Source: Actinostola sp. cb2023 (taxonomy: Eukaryota > Cnidaria > Anthozoa > Actiniaria > Actinostolidae). From it: DNA of 64,000 nt. The stretch covers positions 666,001-730,000 of the forward strand of contig JAUJYZ010001376.1 in the NCBI GenBank assembly GCA_033675265.1, written 5' to 3'. Position 1 is the first letter of the stretch, and every line of letters starts with the position of its first letter. Both the position numbers and the translations under genes were made by a program. Positions 40,401-43,689 of the stretch are shown one piece after another. The notes under the pieces are model-generated. The model did no database searches. It was given only the letters and a program-made list of their open reading frames with translations, and was not told the origin of the DNA.

Positions 40401-40422
40401 TCACACCAAAACCAAAAAATAA
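2..40422 (+). CDS. MACF1/DST: Giant spectraplakin (MACF1/dystonin type), 3' part, 54 exons
   Basis: Spectraplakins crosslink actin filaments to microtubules and to membrane or junction partners. I traced 54 exons by reading frame and GT-AG sites, giving about 7,750 residues in the window. Domain order is about 66 spectrin repeats, a basic linker, an EF-hand pair, a GAS2 domain and a Ser/Gly/Lys tail. The order and C-terminal motifs ([48 protein letters not shown]) are those of MACF1/DST. The N-terminal CH and plakin domains would lie upstream, so the gene is cut at the left edge. Nearly all introns are phase 0; the exceptions are exons 44/45 (phase 2), 50/51 and 53/54 (phase 1). The frame is broken by a TAG in exon 3 and by a +1 shift in exon 17. 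The family call is very secure; orthology to both vertebrate paralogs is expected rather than shown. Confidence 0.95.
230..1190. repeat. Intron 1 minisatellite, 35-bp period
   Basis: Between about 310 and 1165 the intron is a tandem array of a 35-bp AT-rich unit containing gtgatctgattaatgatctt and (taa)n, with more than twenty copies. Copies in the middle are almost identical; edge copies are shuffled and carry variant linkers. The array fills nearly the whole intron. Confidence 0.9.
1191..1520 (+). CDS. MACF1/DST: Spectraplakin exon 2 (spectrin repeat, type B)
   Basis: Acceptor ttgcag ends at 1190 and donor gtaagt starts at 1521, both phase 0. The 110 residues carry the type B signature: GPERD, then KL....RF and an ER pair before helix B. 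Confidence 0.88.
1599..1925 (+). CDS. MACF1/DST: Spectraplakin exon 3 (spectrin repeat, type C) with in-frame TAG
   Basis: Acceptor ggcttcag ends at 1598 and donor gtaaga starts at 1926, phase 0 on both sides, 109 codons. The frame reads NTRY, then TAG at 1749-1751, then continues open for 58 codons with a good type C helix ([14 protein letters not shown]) up to the donor. The stop sits where a charged helix residue would be expected. Skipping this symmetric exon would keep the frame. Confidence 0.82.
1985..2265. repeat. Intron 3 minisatellite, 44-bp period
   Basis: Seven diverged copies of a 44-bp unit (core ggtggagaa, cataccttga) start at 1991, 2035, 2079, 2123, 2167, 2211 and 2255. They lie in the intron 1926-2309. 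Confidence 0.85.
2310..2618 (+). CDS. MACF1/DST: Spectraplakin exon 4 (spectrin repeat, type D)
   Basis: Acceptor aattttcag ends at 2309 and donor gtaagt starts at 2619. It encodes 103 residues of type D, shorter than the usual 111, ending in AKEQLAELR. Confidence 0.88.
2878..2925 (+). repeat. Possible retroelement 3' tail in intron 4
   Basis: The sequence tttaaataaaggtttattc followed by a short (attc)n run resembles the 3' end of a non-LTR element. The LINE remnant at the right end of the window has a similar gtttaaataaaagttattg near its 3' end. The rest of this intron (2619-3075) holds GAT-rich simple sequence. Confidence 0.35.
3076..3408 (+). CDS. MACF1/DST: Spectraplakin exon 5 (spectrin repeat, type A)
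   Basis: Acceptor ttgcacag ends at 3075 and donor gtatgt starts at 3409. The 111 residues show the type A signature: [21 protein letters not shown], then PVSAKY before the exon end. Confidence 0.9.
3508..3634. repeat. (CTTC)n microsatellite in intron 5
   Basis: About 30 perfect copies of cttc form a long polypyrimidine tract on the plus strand. It is followed at 3652-3740 by unique-looking sequence that recurs next to a shorter (cttc)n run at 24602-24710. Confidence 0.95.
3856..4185 (+). CDS. MACF1/DST: Spectraplakin exon 6 (spectrin repeat, type B)
   Basis: Acceptor tgtgcag ends at 3855 and donor gtaacg starts at 4186. It encodes 110 residues with [19 protein letters not shown], the conserved Trp-bearing helix of a type B repeat. 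Confidence 0.9.
4340..4475. mobile_element. Short foldback/MITE element in intron 6
   Basis: Arms 4340-4366 and 4449-4475 are inverted copies with one mismatch in 27 bases. The interior carries aagctttcgggctaat and atcatcaggg, closely matching the element at 56003-56547 (aagctttcgtgctaag, atcttcaggg), so the two probably belong to one family. Confidence 0.7.
4543..4893 (+). CDS. MACF1/DST: Spectraplakin exon 7 (spectrin repeat, type C)
   Basis: Acceptor atctttctag ends at 4542 and donor gtaaga starts at 4894. It has 117 residues, slightly long for the series, with type C features ([22 protein letters not shown]). Confidence 0.9.
4987..5619 (+). CDS. MACF1/DST: Spectraplakin exon 8 (two spectrin repeats, D then C type)
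   Basis: Acceptor ttcgtag ends at 4986 and donor gtacgt starts at 5620; 211 residues. The first repeat is D-like, ending [13 protein letters not shown]. The second looks C-like ([17 protein letters not shown]), so the A-B-C-D order skips A and B here. Confidence 0.88.
5718..5740. repeat. Poly(C) tract in intron 8
   Basis: A run of 23 C residues. Its length in the assembly may be unreliable. Confidence 0.9.
5828..6160 (+). CDS. MACF1/DST: Spectraplakin exon 9 (spectrin repeat, type D)
   Basis: Acceptor gacag ends at 5827 and donor gtatgt starts at 6161. It encodes 111 residues ending in the type D signature [14 protein letters not shown]. Confidence 0.9.
6500..6832 (+). CDS. MACF1/DST: Spectraplakin exon 10 (spectrin repeat, type A)
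   Basis: Acceptor gtcgtgtag ends at 6499 and donor gtattg starts at 6833. The 111 residues include [19 protein letters not shown] and GPVSARY, both type A. The exon frame stays open well into the following intron, so intron retention would add about 120 residues before a stop. Confidence 0.9.
6890..8101. repeat. Intron 10 minisatellite, 90-bp unit carrying a 3' splice-site copy
   Basis: A 90-bp unit repeats with exact spacing at 7551, 7641, 7731, 7821, 7911, 8001 and 8091 (positions of ctttgtcaca); shorter and older copies lie upstream. Each full unit contains agattaacc, a pyrimidine-rich stretch and tttgtcacag/gccatca. The last copy of that string is the genuine acceptor of exon 11. Confidence 0.92.
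8102..8431 (+). CDS. MACF1/DST: Spectraplakin exon 11 (spectrin repeat, type B)
   Basis: Acceptor tttgtcacag ends at 8101 and donor gtcagt starts at 8432. It encodes 110 residues with [18 protein letters not shown] and [12 protein letters not shown]. Its first seven bases (gccatca) are also present in every full copy of the upstream intronic repeat. Confidence 0.9.
8741..9079 (+). CDS. MACF1/DST: Spectraplakin exon 12 (spectrin repeat, type C)
   Basis: Acceptor ttgtacag ends at 8740 and donor gtaaga starts at 9080. The 113 residues include [18 protein letters not shown], the type C register of a spectrin repeat. Confidence 0.9.
9395..9571 (+). CDS. MACF1/DST: Spectraplakin exon 13 (first half of a type D repeat)
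   Basis: A short 59-codon exon between acceptor cttgtag (ends 9394) and donor gttagt (starts 9572). It reads [20 protein letters not shown] and then NQRFNVIEG, the first half of a type D repeat that exon 14 completes. This is one of the few introns placed inside a repeat. Confidence 0.85.
9584..9805 (+). mobile_element. tRNA-derived SINE in intron 13
   Basis: The 5' part (tgtggctagtgcacggcc, then ggttcgattct at 9621-9631) resembles tRNA A- and B-box promoter sequence. The 3' part, from about 9709, recurs inverted and about 90% identical at 17219-17310. Its boundaries are approximate; I could not define target-site duplications. Confidence 0.6.
9982..10455 (+). CDS. MACF1/DST: Spectraplakin exon 14 (rest of D repeat plus type A repeat)
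   Basis: Acceptor tttgttag ends at 9981 and donor gtaagt starts at 10456; 158 residues. It finishes a D repeat ([13 protein letters not shown]) and encodes a full A repeat ([16 protein letters not shown]). Confidence 0.9.
10609..11700 (+). CDS. MACF1/DST: Spectraplakin exon 15 (repeats B, C, D and start of A)
   Basis: Acceptor atttgcag ends at 10608 and donor gtaaaa starts at 11701; 364 residues without an intron. Three complete repeats follow the order B (EPVF..IKAS), C ([10 protein letters not shown]) and D ([15 protein letters not shown]), then the first 36 residues of an A repeat. Confidence 0.92.
11927..12151 (+). CDS. MACF1/DST: Spectraplakin exon 16 (second part of type A repeat)
   Basis: Acceptor gtccag ends at 11926 and donor gtacga starts at 12152; 75 residues. 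It carries the A signature [15 protein letters not shown] and [13 protein letters not shown] and completes the repeat begun at the end of exon 15. Confidence 0.9.
12278..12932 (+). CDS. MACF1/DST: Spectraplakin exon 17 (repeats B and C) with one-base frameshift
   Basis: Acceptor gtttcag ends at 12277 and donor gtcagt starts at 12933, giving 655 bases, one more than a multiple of three. The entry frame runs to [13 protein letters not shown] and then a TGA at 12839-12841. The shifted frame resumes at once as [17 protein letters not shown] and reaches the donor in phase 0. The extra base therefore lies near 12815-12832, next to aaattt. Confidence 0.82.
13115..13447 (+). CDS. MACF1/DST: Spectraplakin exon 18 (spectrin repeat, type D)
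   Basis: Acceptor gttttccag ends at 13114 and donor gtgagt starts at 13448. It encodes 111 residues ending [15 protein letters not shown], the type D exit. Confidence 0.92.
13564..17184 (+). CDS. MACF1/DST: Spectraplakin exon 19: giant exon with eleven spectrin repeats
   Basis: A single 3,621-base exon between acceptor gttccag (ends 13563) and donor gtgagt (starts 17185), uninterrupted for 1,207 codons. It encodes eleven repeats in the order ABCD-ABCD-ABC. Type A signatures ([30 protein letters not shown]) recur at about 440-residue spacing. Type B signatures ([39 protein letters not shown]) recur at the same spacing. Elsewhere in the gene one exon usually equals one repeat, so about ten ancestral introns appear to be missing here. 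Confidence 0.95.
17219..17312 (-). mobile_element. SINE 3' fragment, inverted copy, in intron 19
   Basis: The reverse complement matches the 3' part of the element at 9709-9805, sharing ggctcatgtataaagcg and gttgcccaatctcccg. It starts 35 bases after the exon 19 donor. Confidence 0.65.
17416..17748 (+). CDS. MACF1/DST: Spectraplakin exon 20 (spectrin repeat, type D)
   Basis: Acceptor cattacag ends at 17415 and donor gtgagt starts at 17749. The 111 residues end with [15 protein letters not shown] and include [11 protein letters not shown], both type D. Confidence 0.92.
17749..19875. other. Long intron 20, no recognisable feature
   Basis: At 2.1 kb this is the longest intron of the spectraplakin. 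It is AT-rich. I see no exon-like frame, tandem repeat or inverted repeat in it. Confidence 0.6.
19876..20208 (+). CDS. MACF1/DST: Spectraplakin exon 21 (spectrin repeat, type A)
   Basis: Acceptor ccacag ends at 19875 and donor gtacag starts at 20209. A textbook A repeat of 111 residues: [29 protein letters not shown], then EPVSGIHEK. Confidence 0.92.
20280..21266 (+). CDS. MACF1/DST: Spectraplakin exon 22 (repeats B, C, D)
   Basis: Acceptor ttgttttag ends at 20279 and donor gtgagt starts at 21267; 329 residues. B opens with [12 protein letters not shown] has [13 protein letters not shown], and D ends [15 protein letters not shown]. Confidence 0.93.
21465..22451 (+). CDS. MACF1/DST: Spectraplakin exon 23 (repeats A, B, C)
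   Basis: Acceptor tttttaag ends at 21464 and donor gtaagt starts at 22452; 329 residues, the same length as exon 22 but one repeat out of register with it. A has [17 protein letters not shown] has [15 protein letters not shown], and C ends in a helix with [11 protein letters not shown]. Confidence 0.93.
22653..22985 (+). CDS. MACF1/DST: Spectraplakin exon 24 (spectrin repeat, type D)
   Basis: Acceptor gtttttag ends at 22652 and donor gtatgt starts at 22986. The 111 residues end [15 protein letters not shown] and contain [12 protein letters not shown]. Confidence 0.93.
23225..23557 (+). CDS. MACF1/DST: Spectraplakin exon 25 (spectrin repeat, type A)
   Basis: Acceptor attgttcag ends at 23224 and donor gtaagt starts at 23558. 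The 111 residues include [19 protein letters not shown] and [11 protein letters not shown]. Confidence 0.92.
23587..23749. mobile_element. Short MITE in intron 25
   Basis: A 163-bp element with inverted ends: cttagggcactttccatttg at 23587 and its near-perfect complement ending at 23749. A second inverted pair (gttcttaaatgg and ccatttaagaac) lies inside, so the whole element can fold. Confidence 0.7.
23913..24566 (+). CDS. MACF1/DST: Spectraplakin exon 26 (repeats B, C)
   Basis: Acceptor ccaaacag ends at 23912 and donor gtaagt starts at 24567; 218 residues. B has [20 protein letters not shown] and C has [17 protein letters not shown]. Confidence 0.93.
24602..24710 (+). repeat. Intronic segment duplicated from or shared with intron 5
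   Basis: A short (cttc)n run and the following 83 bases closely match 3652-3740 in intron 5, differing by about one substitution and a six-base indel. The string tatattaattttttgctctt is common to both. Confidence 0.85.
24728..25060 (+). CDS. MACF1/DST: Spectraplakin exon 27 (spectrin repeat, type D)
   Basis: Acceptor tttgtag ends at 24727 and donor gtaagt starts at 25061. The 111 residues end [15 protein letters not shown], the type D exit. Confidence 0.92.
25204..25533 (+). CDS. MACF1/DST: Spectraplakin exon 28 (spectrin repeat, type A)
   Basis: Acceptor ttacag ends at 25203 and donor gtatga starts at 25534. It encodes 110 residues with a type A core ([34 protein letters not shown]). Confidence 0.9.
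25745..26071 (+). CDS. MACF1/DST: Spectraplakin exon 29 (spectrin repeat, type B)
   Basis: Acceptor gttttag ends at 25744 and donor gttggt starts at 26072. The 109 residues carry [29 protein letters not shown] and [12 protein letters not shown], all type B. Confidence 0.92.
26099..26660. repeat. (GAT)n-rich microsatellite in intron 29
   Basis: More than 550 bases of gatgat interspersed with gtg, gtt and gaa triplets, all in three-base register. It reads as poly-Asp/Val, poly-Met or, on the other strand, poly-Ser/Thr in different frames. None of these is a credible protein. Confidence 0.95.
26750..27400 (+). CDS. MACF1/DST: Spectraplakin exon 30 (repeats C, D)
   Basis: Acceptor tttcttaag ends at 26749 and donor gtatgt starts at 27401; 217 residues. 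C has [19 protein letters not shown] closes the last complete A-B-C-D cycle of the rod. Confidence 0.92.
27488..27811 (+). CDS. MACF1/DST: Spectraplakin exon 31 (spectrin repeat, transition to C-terminal set)
   Basis: Acceptor tgttttag ends at 27487 and donor gtgtgt starts at 27812; 108 residues. It does not fit the four-type series cleanly and marks the change to the individually conserved C-terminal repeats. Confidence 0.88.
28020..28349 (+). CDS. MACF1/DST: Spectraplakin exon 32 (spectrin repeat)
   Basis: Acceptor ccattgtag ends at 28019 and donor gtgaga starts at 28350. The 110 codons are open and read [20 protein letters not shown] and then [10 protein letters not shown], the standard spectraplakin C-terminal repeat style. 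Confidence 0.9.
28411..28437. repeat. Poly(G) tract in intron 32
   Basis: A run of 27 G residues, a likely point of length error in sequencing. Confidence 0.9.
28520..28852 (+). CDS. MACF1/DST: Spectraplakin exon 33 (spectrin repeat)
   Basis: Acceptor tccctctag ends at 28519 and donor gtaaga starts at 28853. The 111 residues include [20 protein letters not shown]. Confidence 0.9.
28958..29145. repeat. (GAT)n/(TGATGA) simple repeat in intron 33
   Basis: Interrupted gatgat and gatgacgggt units fill most of the intron 28853-29176. Confidence 0.85.
29177..29494 (+). CDS. MACF1/DST: Spectraplakin exon 34 (spectrin repeat)
   Basis: Acceptor catgcag ends at 29176 and donor gtaaaa starts at 29495. 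It encodes 106 residues with [20 protein letters not shown]. Confidence 0.9.
29566..29892 (+). CDS. MACF1/DST: Spectraplakin exon 35 (spectrin repeat)
   Basis: Acceptor tattgcag ends at 29565 and donor gtaaga starts at 29893. It encodes 109 residues with [18 protein letters not shown]. The intron before it is only 71 bases. Confidence 0.9.
30184..30501 (+). CDS. MACF1/DST: Spectraplakin exon 36 (spectrin repeat)
   Basis: Acceptor ctttacgcag ends at 30183 and donor gtaggt starts at 30502. It encodes 106 residues with [20 protein letters not shown] and [13 protein letters not shown]. Confidence 0.88.
30536..30775. repeat. Intron 36 minisatellite, 36-bp period
   Basis: Six to seven copies of a unit with attaacctcgtatttatgtt are spaced 36 bp apart (first three at 30554, 30590 and 30626). 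They start about 35 bases after the exon 36 donor. The rest of the intron, to 31397, shows no other structure. Confidence 0.9.
31398..31727 (+). CDS. MACF1/DST: Spectraplakin exon 37 (spectrin repeat)
   Basis: Acceptor tgtttcag ends at 31397 and donor gtagca starts at 31728. The 110 residues are a spectrin repeat with [14 protein letters not shown] and [12 protein letters not shown]. Confidence 0.88.
32347..32676 (+). CDS. MACF1/DST: Spectraplakin exon 38 (spectrin repeat)
   Basis: Acceptor tttttcag ends at 32346 and donor gtaaat starts at 32677. The 110 residues include [16 protein letters not shown] and end LKEQKSEHE. The 619-bp intron before it holds nothing I recognise. Confidence 0.88.
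32845..33171 (+). CDS. MACF1/DST: Spectraplakin exon 39 (spectrin repeat)
   Basis: Acceptor ttcatcag ends at 32844 and donor gttcgt starts at 33172. The 109 residues include [19 protein letters not shown] and end KKQLKVHK. Confidence 0.9.
33353..33685 (+). CDS. MACF1/DST: Spectraplakin exon 40 (spectrin repeat)
   Basis: Acceptor cccctgtag ends at 33352 and donor gtaata starts at 33686. It encodes 111 residues with [20 protein letters not shown], very close to the C-terminal MACF1/DST repeats. Confidence 0.92.
33891..34220 (+). CDS. MACF1/DST: Spectraplakin exon 41 (spectrin repeat)
   Basis: Acceptor gtttttag ends at 33890 and donor gttagt starts at 34221. The 110 residues include [20 protein letters not shown] and [12 protein letters not shown]. 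Confidence 0.9.
34354..34680 (+). CDS. MACF1/DST: Spectraplakin exon 42 (spectrin repeat)
   Basis: Acceptor cttgtgaag ends at 34353 and donor gttagt starts at 34681. The 109 residues include [20 protein letters not shown]. The acceptor is weak (gaag) but gives the only frame that continues the rod. Confidence 0.86.
34790..35116 (+). CDS. MACF1/DST: Spectraplakin exon 43 (spectrin repeat)
   Basis: Acceptor ttccaccag ends at 34789 and donor gtattg starts at 35117. It encodes 109 residues with [20 protein letters not shown]. Confidence 0.9.
35168..35343. repeat. Intron 43 minisatellite, 39-bp period
   Basis: About four and a half copies of a unit containing tctatcaagctaagaaatga and cgtcataccta are spaced exactly 39 bp (35171, 35210, 35249, 35288, 35327). 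A CRE-like tgacgtca lies in each full copy. Confidence 0.9.
35363..35529 (+). CDS. MACF1/DST: Spectraplakin exon 44 (first half of spectrin repeat)
   Basis: Acceptor tttgtag ends at 35362 and donor gttcgt starts at 35530, in phase 2 after gaa ag. It joins exon 45 to give [20 protein letters not shown], a near match to the corresponding MACF1/DST repeat. Confidence 0.88.
35616..35775 (+). CDS. MACF1/DST: Spectraplakin exon 45 (second half of spectrin repeat)
   Basis: Acceptor cttgcag ends at 35615 and donor gtaagc starts at 35776. It reads [20 protein letters not shown] and ends in LIDNHK, both hallmark spectraplakin C-terminal strings. Confidence 0.92.
35905..36231 (+). CDS. MACF1/DST: Spectraplakin exon 46 (spectrin repeat)
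   Basis: Acceptor attacag ends at 35904 and donor gtaggc starts at 36232. The 109 residues are a spectrin repeat with [19 protein letters not shown]. Confidence 0.9.
36304..36633 (+). CDS. MACF1/DST: Spectraplakin exon 47 (last full spectrin repeat)
   Basis: Acceptor gtaacag ends at 36303 and donor gtatgc starts at 36634. The 110 residues include [20 protein letters not shown] and [13 protein letters not shown], matching the last rod repeats of MACF1/DST. Confidence 0.9.
36753..37121 (+). CDS. MACF1/DST: Spectraplakin exon 48 (linker with SRIP motif and terminal helix)
   Basis: Acceptor ttatcgcag ends at 36752 and donor gtgagt starts at 37122; 123 residues. It starts [18 protein letters not shown] as in vertebrate spectraplakins, passes through a Ser/Pro/Arg-rich linker with an EB-binding type SRIP (36879-36890), and ends [18 protein letters not shown]. 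Confidence 0.92.
37299..37343 (+). CDS. MACF1/DST: Spectraplakin exon 49 (45-base micro-exon)
   Basis: A 15-codon exon, acceptor ccttttag (ends 37298) and donor gtaagt (starts 37344). It reads [15 protein letters not shown], matching the ANFDF.W block just before the EF-hands in MACF1/DST. Confidence 0.88.
37563..37680 (+). CDS. MACF1/DST: Spectraplakin exon 50 (EF-hand 1)
   Basis: Acceptor tgaatag ends at 37562 and donor gtaagc starts at 37681, phase 1. It encodes [20 protein letters not shown] and a calcium loop at 37620-37655, [12 protein letters not shown]. Loop positions 1, 3, 5 and 6 are canonical. Position 12 is Gln, where Glu is the usual bidentate ligand. Confidence 0.92.
37747..37850 (+). 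CDS. MACF1/DST: Spectraplakin exon 51 (degenerate EF-hand 2)
   Basis: Acceptor atttcag ends at 37746 and donor gtaacg starts at 37851. It reads [19 protein letters not shown] and then [11 protein letters not shown]. Compared with the family (FDRDGDGYIDYYEF) the loop is two residues short and its first Asp is Val, so calcium binding looks lost. Confidence 0.92.
37925..38190. repeat. Irregular tandem repeat in intron 51
   Basis: Repeated blocks of gtatgacgttttcactgcat with variable spacing fill the intron before exon 52. Confidence 0.85.
38205..38333 (+). CDS. MACF1/DST: Spectraplakin exon 52 (GAS2 domain, first part)
   Basis: Acceptor tgtttcag ends at 38204 and donor gtaagt starts at 38334. 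The 43 residues give the start of the GAS2 domain: [19 protein letters not shown] followed by DENKYR. Confidence 0.93.
38345..38795. repeat. Intron 52 minisatellite, 64-bp period
   Basis: Seven highly similar copies of a 64-bp unit (gtatcatgggtaaaatctgt at 38370, 38434, 38498, 38562, 38626, 38690 and 38754) start just after the exon 52 donor. Confidence 0.93.
38845..38962 (+). CDS. MACF1/DST: Spectraplakin exon 53 (GAS2 domain, core)
   Basis: Acceptor tttgcag ends at 38844 and donor gtgagt starts at 38963, phase 1. It reads [20 protein letters not shown] and then [19 protein letters not shown], the most conserved microtubule-binding block of GAS2 domains. Confidence 0.96.
39100..39145 (-). 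mobile_element. tRNA-like B-box fragment (possible SINE remnant) in intron 53
   Basis: On the minus strand, cgggttcaattcccg (39125-39139) forms a T-arm-like stem and fits the Pol III B-box. No complete tRNA cloverleaf was found around it. Confidence 0.35.
39215..39617. repeat. Intron 53 minisatellite, 36-bp unit with acceptor-like sequence
   Basis: Eleven nearly identical 36-bp units, each with taattatctttttag followed by tgtaacc; the tttttag core recurs every 36 bases from 39221 to 39581. The final unit changes to taattatctttttttaacag, which is the real acceptor of exon 54. Confidence 0.95.
39629..40422 (+). CDS. MACF1/DST: Spectraplakin exon 54 (GAS2 end, basic tail, stop)
   Basis: Acceptor tttaacag ends at 39628; the stop TAA is at 40420-40422. 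It finishes the GAS2 region ([13 protein letters not shown]) and then encodes a long low-complexity tail rich in Ser, Gly, Lys and Pro. Four copies of a 13-residue unit ([12 protein letters not shown] type) occur at about 40170-40330. Two SxIP motifs, SRIP (40105-40116) and SKIP (40342-40353), fit EB1-family binding at microtubule plus ends. Confidence 0.94.
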
Positions 40423-40436
40423 ATCAAAATTATAAA

Positions 40437-40442
40437 AATAAA
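40437..40442 (+). terminator. Candidate polyadenylation signals of the spectraplakin
   Basis: AATAAA occurs 15 bases after the stop (40437-40442), overlapping the stop itself (40418-40423), and again at 41637-41642. Without transcript ends I cannot tell which is used. Confidence 0.4.
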
Positions 40443-40513
40443 CCTGGCTGTTCCAGAAATATTGAACAACAAGAACAACACTTGGCCCTTCTGGAACAAA
40501 CGATCAAGAAGAA

Positions 40514-40598
40514 CCAATCATACAAGGCCTGGTCATTATGGAACAACCAATCATACGAGGCCTGGTCATTATGGAACAACCAATCATACAAGGCCTGG
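40514..40598. repeat. 33-bp tandem repeat in the 3' flank
   Basis: Two and a half copies of a unit with accaatcatacaaggcctgg and tcattatggaac, spaced 33 bp, probably within the 3' UTR. From here to about 41800 I see no other structure. Confidence 0.8.
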
Positions 40599-41804
40599 AA
40601 CAAATGACCAAGAGTTAACACGAGACCAGGGAATAGCACCAAACATTGCCTGGCCAATAACTAGGGATAATAATTACTTGTTAAATTTAGAATTTTGTAC
40701 ATTTCTACTGCGTGTAATTAGTGTATTTAAATCTCGTACGTGTAGGATAGATGAGCAGTTATGTACAACAACAATTCCAAGCCTGAATATGCTTTTAATG
40801 TTCAGCTTTAGACCTAAGTTAATATAATAAGAGAACAAGAATTTAAGAATTATAAGCTAAATGATGTAACGTCGCAGAGTAGCCACGGCATTGGGGAGCC
40901 ATGACTGATTTGGAGACGAGTCAAGAATCGACAAAATATTGAAAAGATGCAATCAAGAAATTATGTGAGAAGAAACACAAGAATTAATGAAGGAGACAAG
41001 AACATGACTGATCGAGAAACATGAAGTGTTCAATTGAGTAACACATTTGGGGAACTGTGTTACCCAGTTGGATCAAGAATTGACGATAATTATGGCAGCA
41101 CTTGTTGTTTGAGTAAAGATATTGGGGAAAATCTTACTCATTCAGTAAGCGCATCAGCAAGCAAGACACCCAGAACTAACAGAATCAATGACTTCTGTTC
41201 AAGTAACTTTTGTTGTTAAAGGTGACTATGATCATCATGCATTGCTACTGAACACAAGTAACGTTTTCTTGATTGTCACGCACTGCACCGTGTAACGTTT
41301 TGTGTCTGTGATACGAGTAGTAAGTAGTCAGTAGTCTAGTATTTAAGCAGTATTTCAAAACAGCTTAAAAATTTAGGTAGATTTTAATATTTTATAAAAA
41401 GAACCCAAATGGTTTTCTAAGGAGACAAGTTTGTCTGCACTATTTAAAATAAGTTAATACCTGTTAATACTTAGTGTGAATTTTATGATAATGTCGTTAT
41501 GTTTTCTTTGACCGTTTCGTTAAAATTCCCAACAGAATACTAAAGGTCTTAAAGCAAAAATATAAATTTTTCAATTCGCTTTCTAAGGTCTGAAATTCCT
41601 GTAACTGTATAAGATAAACCTTTGGTACTGAACACAAATAAACTAGTTTTGATATTCAATGTTGGTGCTTATTATTCCCTTGTAATGCCATGACGAAAAC
41701 ACAAGCAAAAGAGGAGTTATTTCACTAAATTGTTTCATTGCTTGCGCTTTGACATGTACGAGTCTGGCCCATTTTCACAACACGCGTTCTTGTGCTTGCG
41801 TCAC

Positions 41805-43256
41805 GTTAGTATCTGACCGTCAAATGAATACTCGCTACCACGCACGGTAACACCCTTAGACTCGTACACATGGAATCGTTAGTATCAGACCGTCAAATGA
41901 ATACTCGCTACCACGCACGGTAACACCCTTAGACTCGTAGACATGGAATCGTTAGTATCTGACCGTCAAATGAATACTCACTACCACGCACGGTAACACC
42001 CTTAGACTCGTACACATGGAATCGTTAGTATCTGACCGTCAAATGAATACTCACTACCACGCACGGTAACACCCTTAGACTCGTACACATGGAATCGTTA
42101 GTATCAGACCGTCAAATGAATACTCGCTACCACGCACGGTAACACCCTTAGACTCGTACACATGGAATCGTTAGTATCAGACCGTCAAATGAATACTCGC
42201 TACCACGCACGGTAACACCCTTAGACTCGTACACATGGAATCGTTAGTATCTGACCGTCAAATGAATACTCGCTACCACGCAGACAGAGCGGAAAAACTG
42301 CAAAGCTGCTGTTTTCATACAGTTTCCACAAAACTTGTGACAAAATCTTATCAAGTTACAGTAAAGCTTCTCGGAGATATTTACGAAAACGATGTTTTTT
42401 CTGCTGATCAAAATGTCACCACTCTAAGGTACAAGGCCTTATATCTCTGAGACACATTCACCGAATTTTGGTGGCATTTGATATTTTGTTATTTGAGCAT
42501 AAAAGGGCTTGTATACAAAATATTGAGCTTAACAACCTATATGTGTCCTTATTAGAAGAGGCTATAAAACGTTTTTCCGCTCTGTTTACCACGCACGGTA
42601 ACACCCTTAGACTCGTAGACATGGAATCGTTAGTATCTGACCGTCAAATGAATACTCACTACCACGCACGGTAACACCCTTAGACTCGTACACATGAAAT
42701 CGTTAGTATCTGACCGTCAAATGAATACTCACTACCACGCACGGTAACACCCTTAGACTCGTACACATGGAATCGTTAGTATCAGACCGTCAAATGAATA
42801 CTCGCTACCACGCACGGTAACACCCTTAGACTCGTACACATGGAATCGTTAGTATCTGACCGTCAAATGAATACTCGCTACCACGCAGACAGAGCGGAAA
42901 AACTGCAAAGCTGCTGTTTTCATACAGTTTCCACAAAACTTGTGACAAAATCTTATCAAGTTACAGTAAAGCTTCTCGGAGATATTTACGAAAACGATGT
43001 TTTTTCTGCTGATCAAAATGTCACCACTCTAAGGTACAAGGCCTTATATCTCTGAGACACATTCACCGAATTTTGGTGGCATTTGATATTTTGTTATTTG
43101 AGCATAAAAGGGCTTGTATACAAAATATTGAGCTTAACAACCTATATGTGTCCTTATTAGAAGAGGCTATAAAACGTTTTTCCGCTCTGTTTACCACGCA
43201 CGGTAACACCCTTAGACTCGTACACATGGAATCACCACGCACGATAACACATGCAC
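41805..43256. repeat. 73-bp minisatellite with 605-bp higher-order duplication
   Basis: The 73-bp unit (ttagtatctgaccgtcaaat, ctaccacgcacggtaac) repeats about seven times from 41808. A non-repeat block at about 42282-42588 and its flanking copies recur almost unchanged 605 bp downstream. The block ends and restarts inside the 73-bp unit. Confidence 0.92.
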
Positions 43257-43259
43257 TTA

Positions 43260-43683
43260 GGTCCCGTCCACACTACTCCGTTTTCGTTTGAAAGCGCATA
43301 CTTTTTTATGCGTTTTTACCGAGCGTCCACACTAAAACGATCGAAAACGGAGATGTTTATCTATGAAAACGTAGGTTTTCGAAAACGCTTTCCAAAGCGG
43401 AGACTTGAAAACGCAGGTCTATCGTATTAGTGTGGACGGCGAAAACGTAGGCTTTCGAAAACGACGTCACACCTAGAGTTCTTGATATAAACAGCGTATA
43501 CCATCGTCTTAGTGTGGACGCAAGGCCAAAACACATCGAAATGTATGCGGTTTCAAACGAAAACGCATTATTGTGGACGGGTGAATACGATTCGAAAACG
43601 CTACTTTGGACGCAGAGCTTTTTATCCGTTTTCGCTCAAAGGGAAACGGAGGTGTTCAAAAACGGATTAGTGTGGACGGGGCC
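43260..43683. mobile_element. MITE with about 27-bp inverted ends, inserted in the minisatellite
   Basis: The ends ggtcccgtccacactactcc and the complement of the right end (ggccccgtccacactaatcc) match closely. The interior is full of gaaaacg/cgttttc strings. The flanks read cttag on the left and cttggactcgtgcacatgg on the right, so the element sits inside a copy of the 73-bp unit (cttagactcgtacacatgg). Confidence 0.8.
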
Positions 43684-43689
43684 TTGGAC

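Noticed and set aside
1..40422. The whole spectraplakin being a pseudogene because of the TAG and the frameshift
   Set aside because: Only two lesions in about 7,750 codons, with intact splice sites in all other exons and well conserved EF, GAS2 and tail regions. Errors or allelic variants are more likely.
42235..43291. Duplicate open frames of about 70 residues in the 73-bp satellite
   Set aside because: They are identical because the 605-bp block is duplicated; no sign of coding selection and no known domain.
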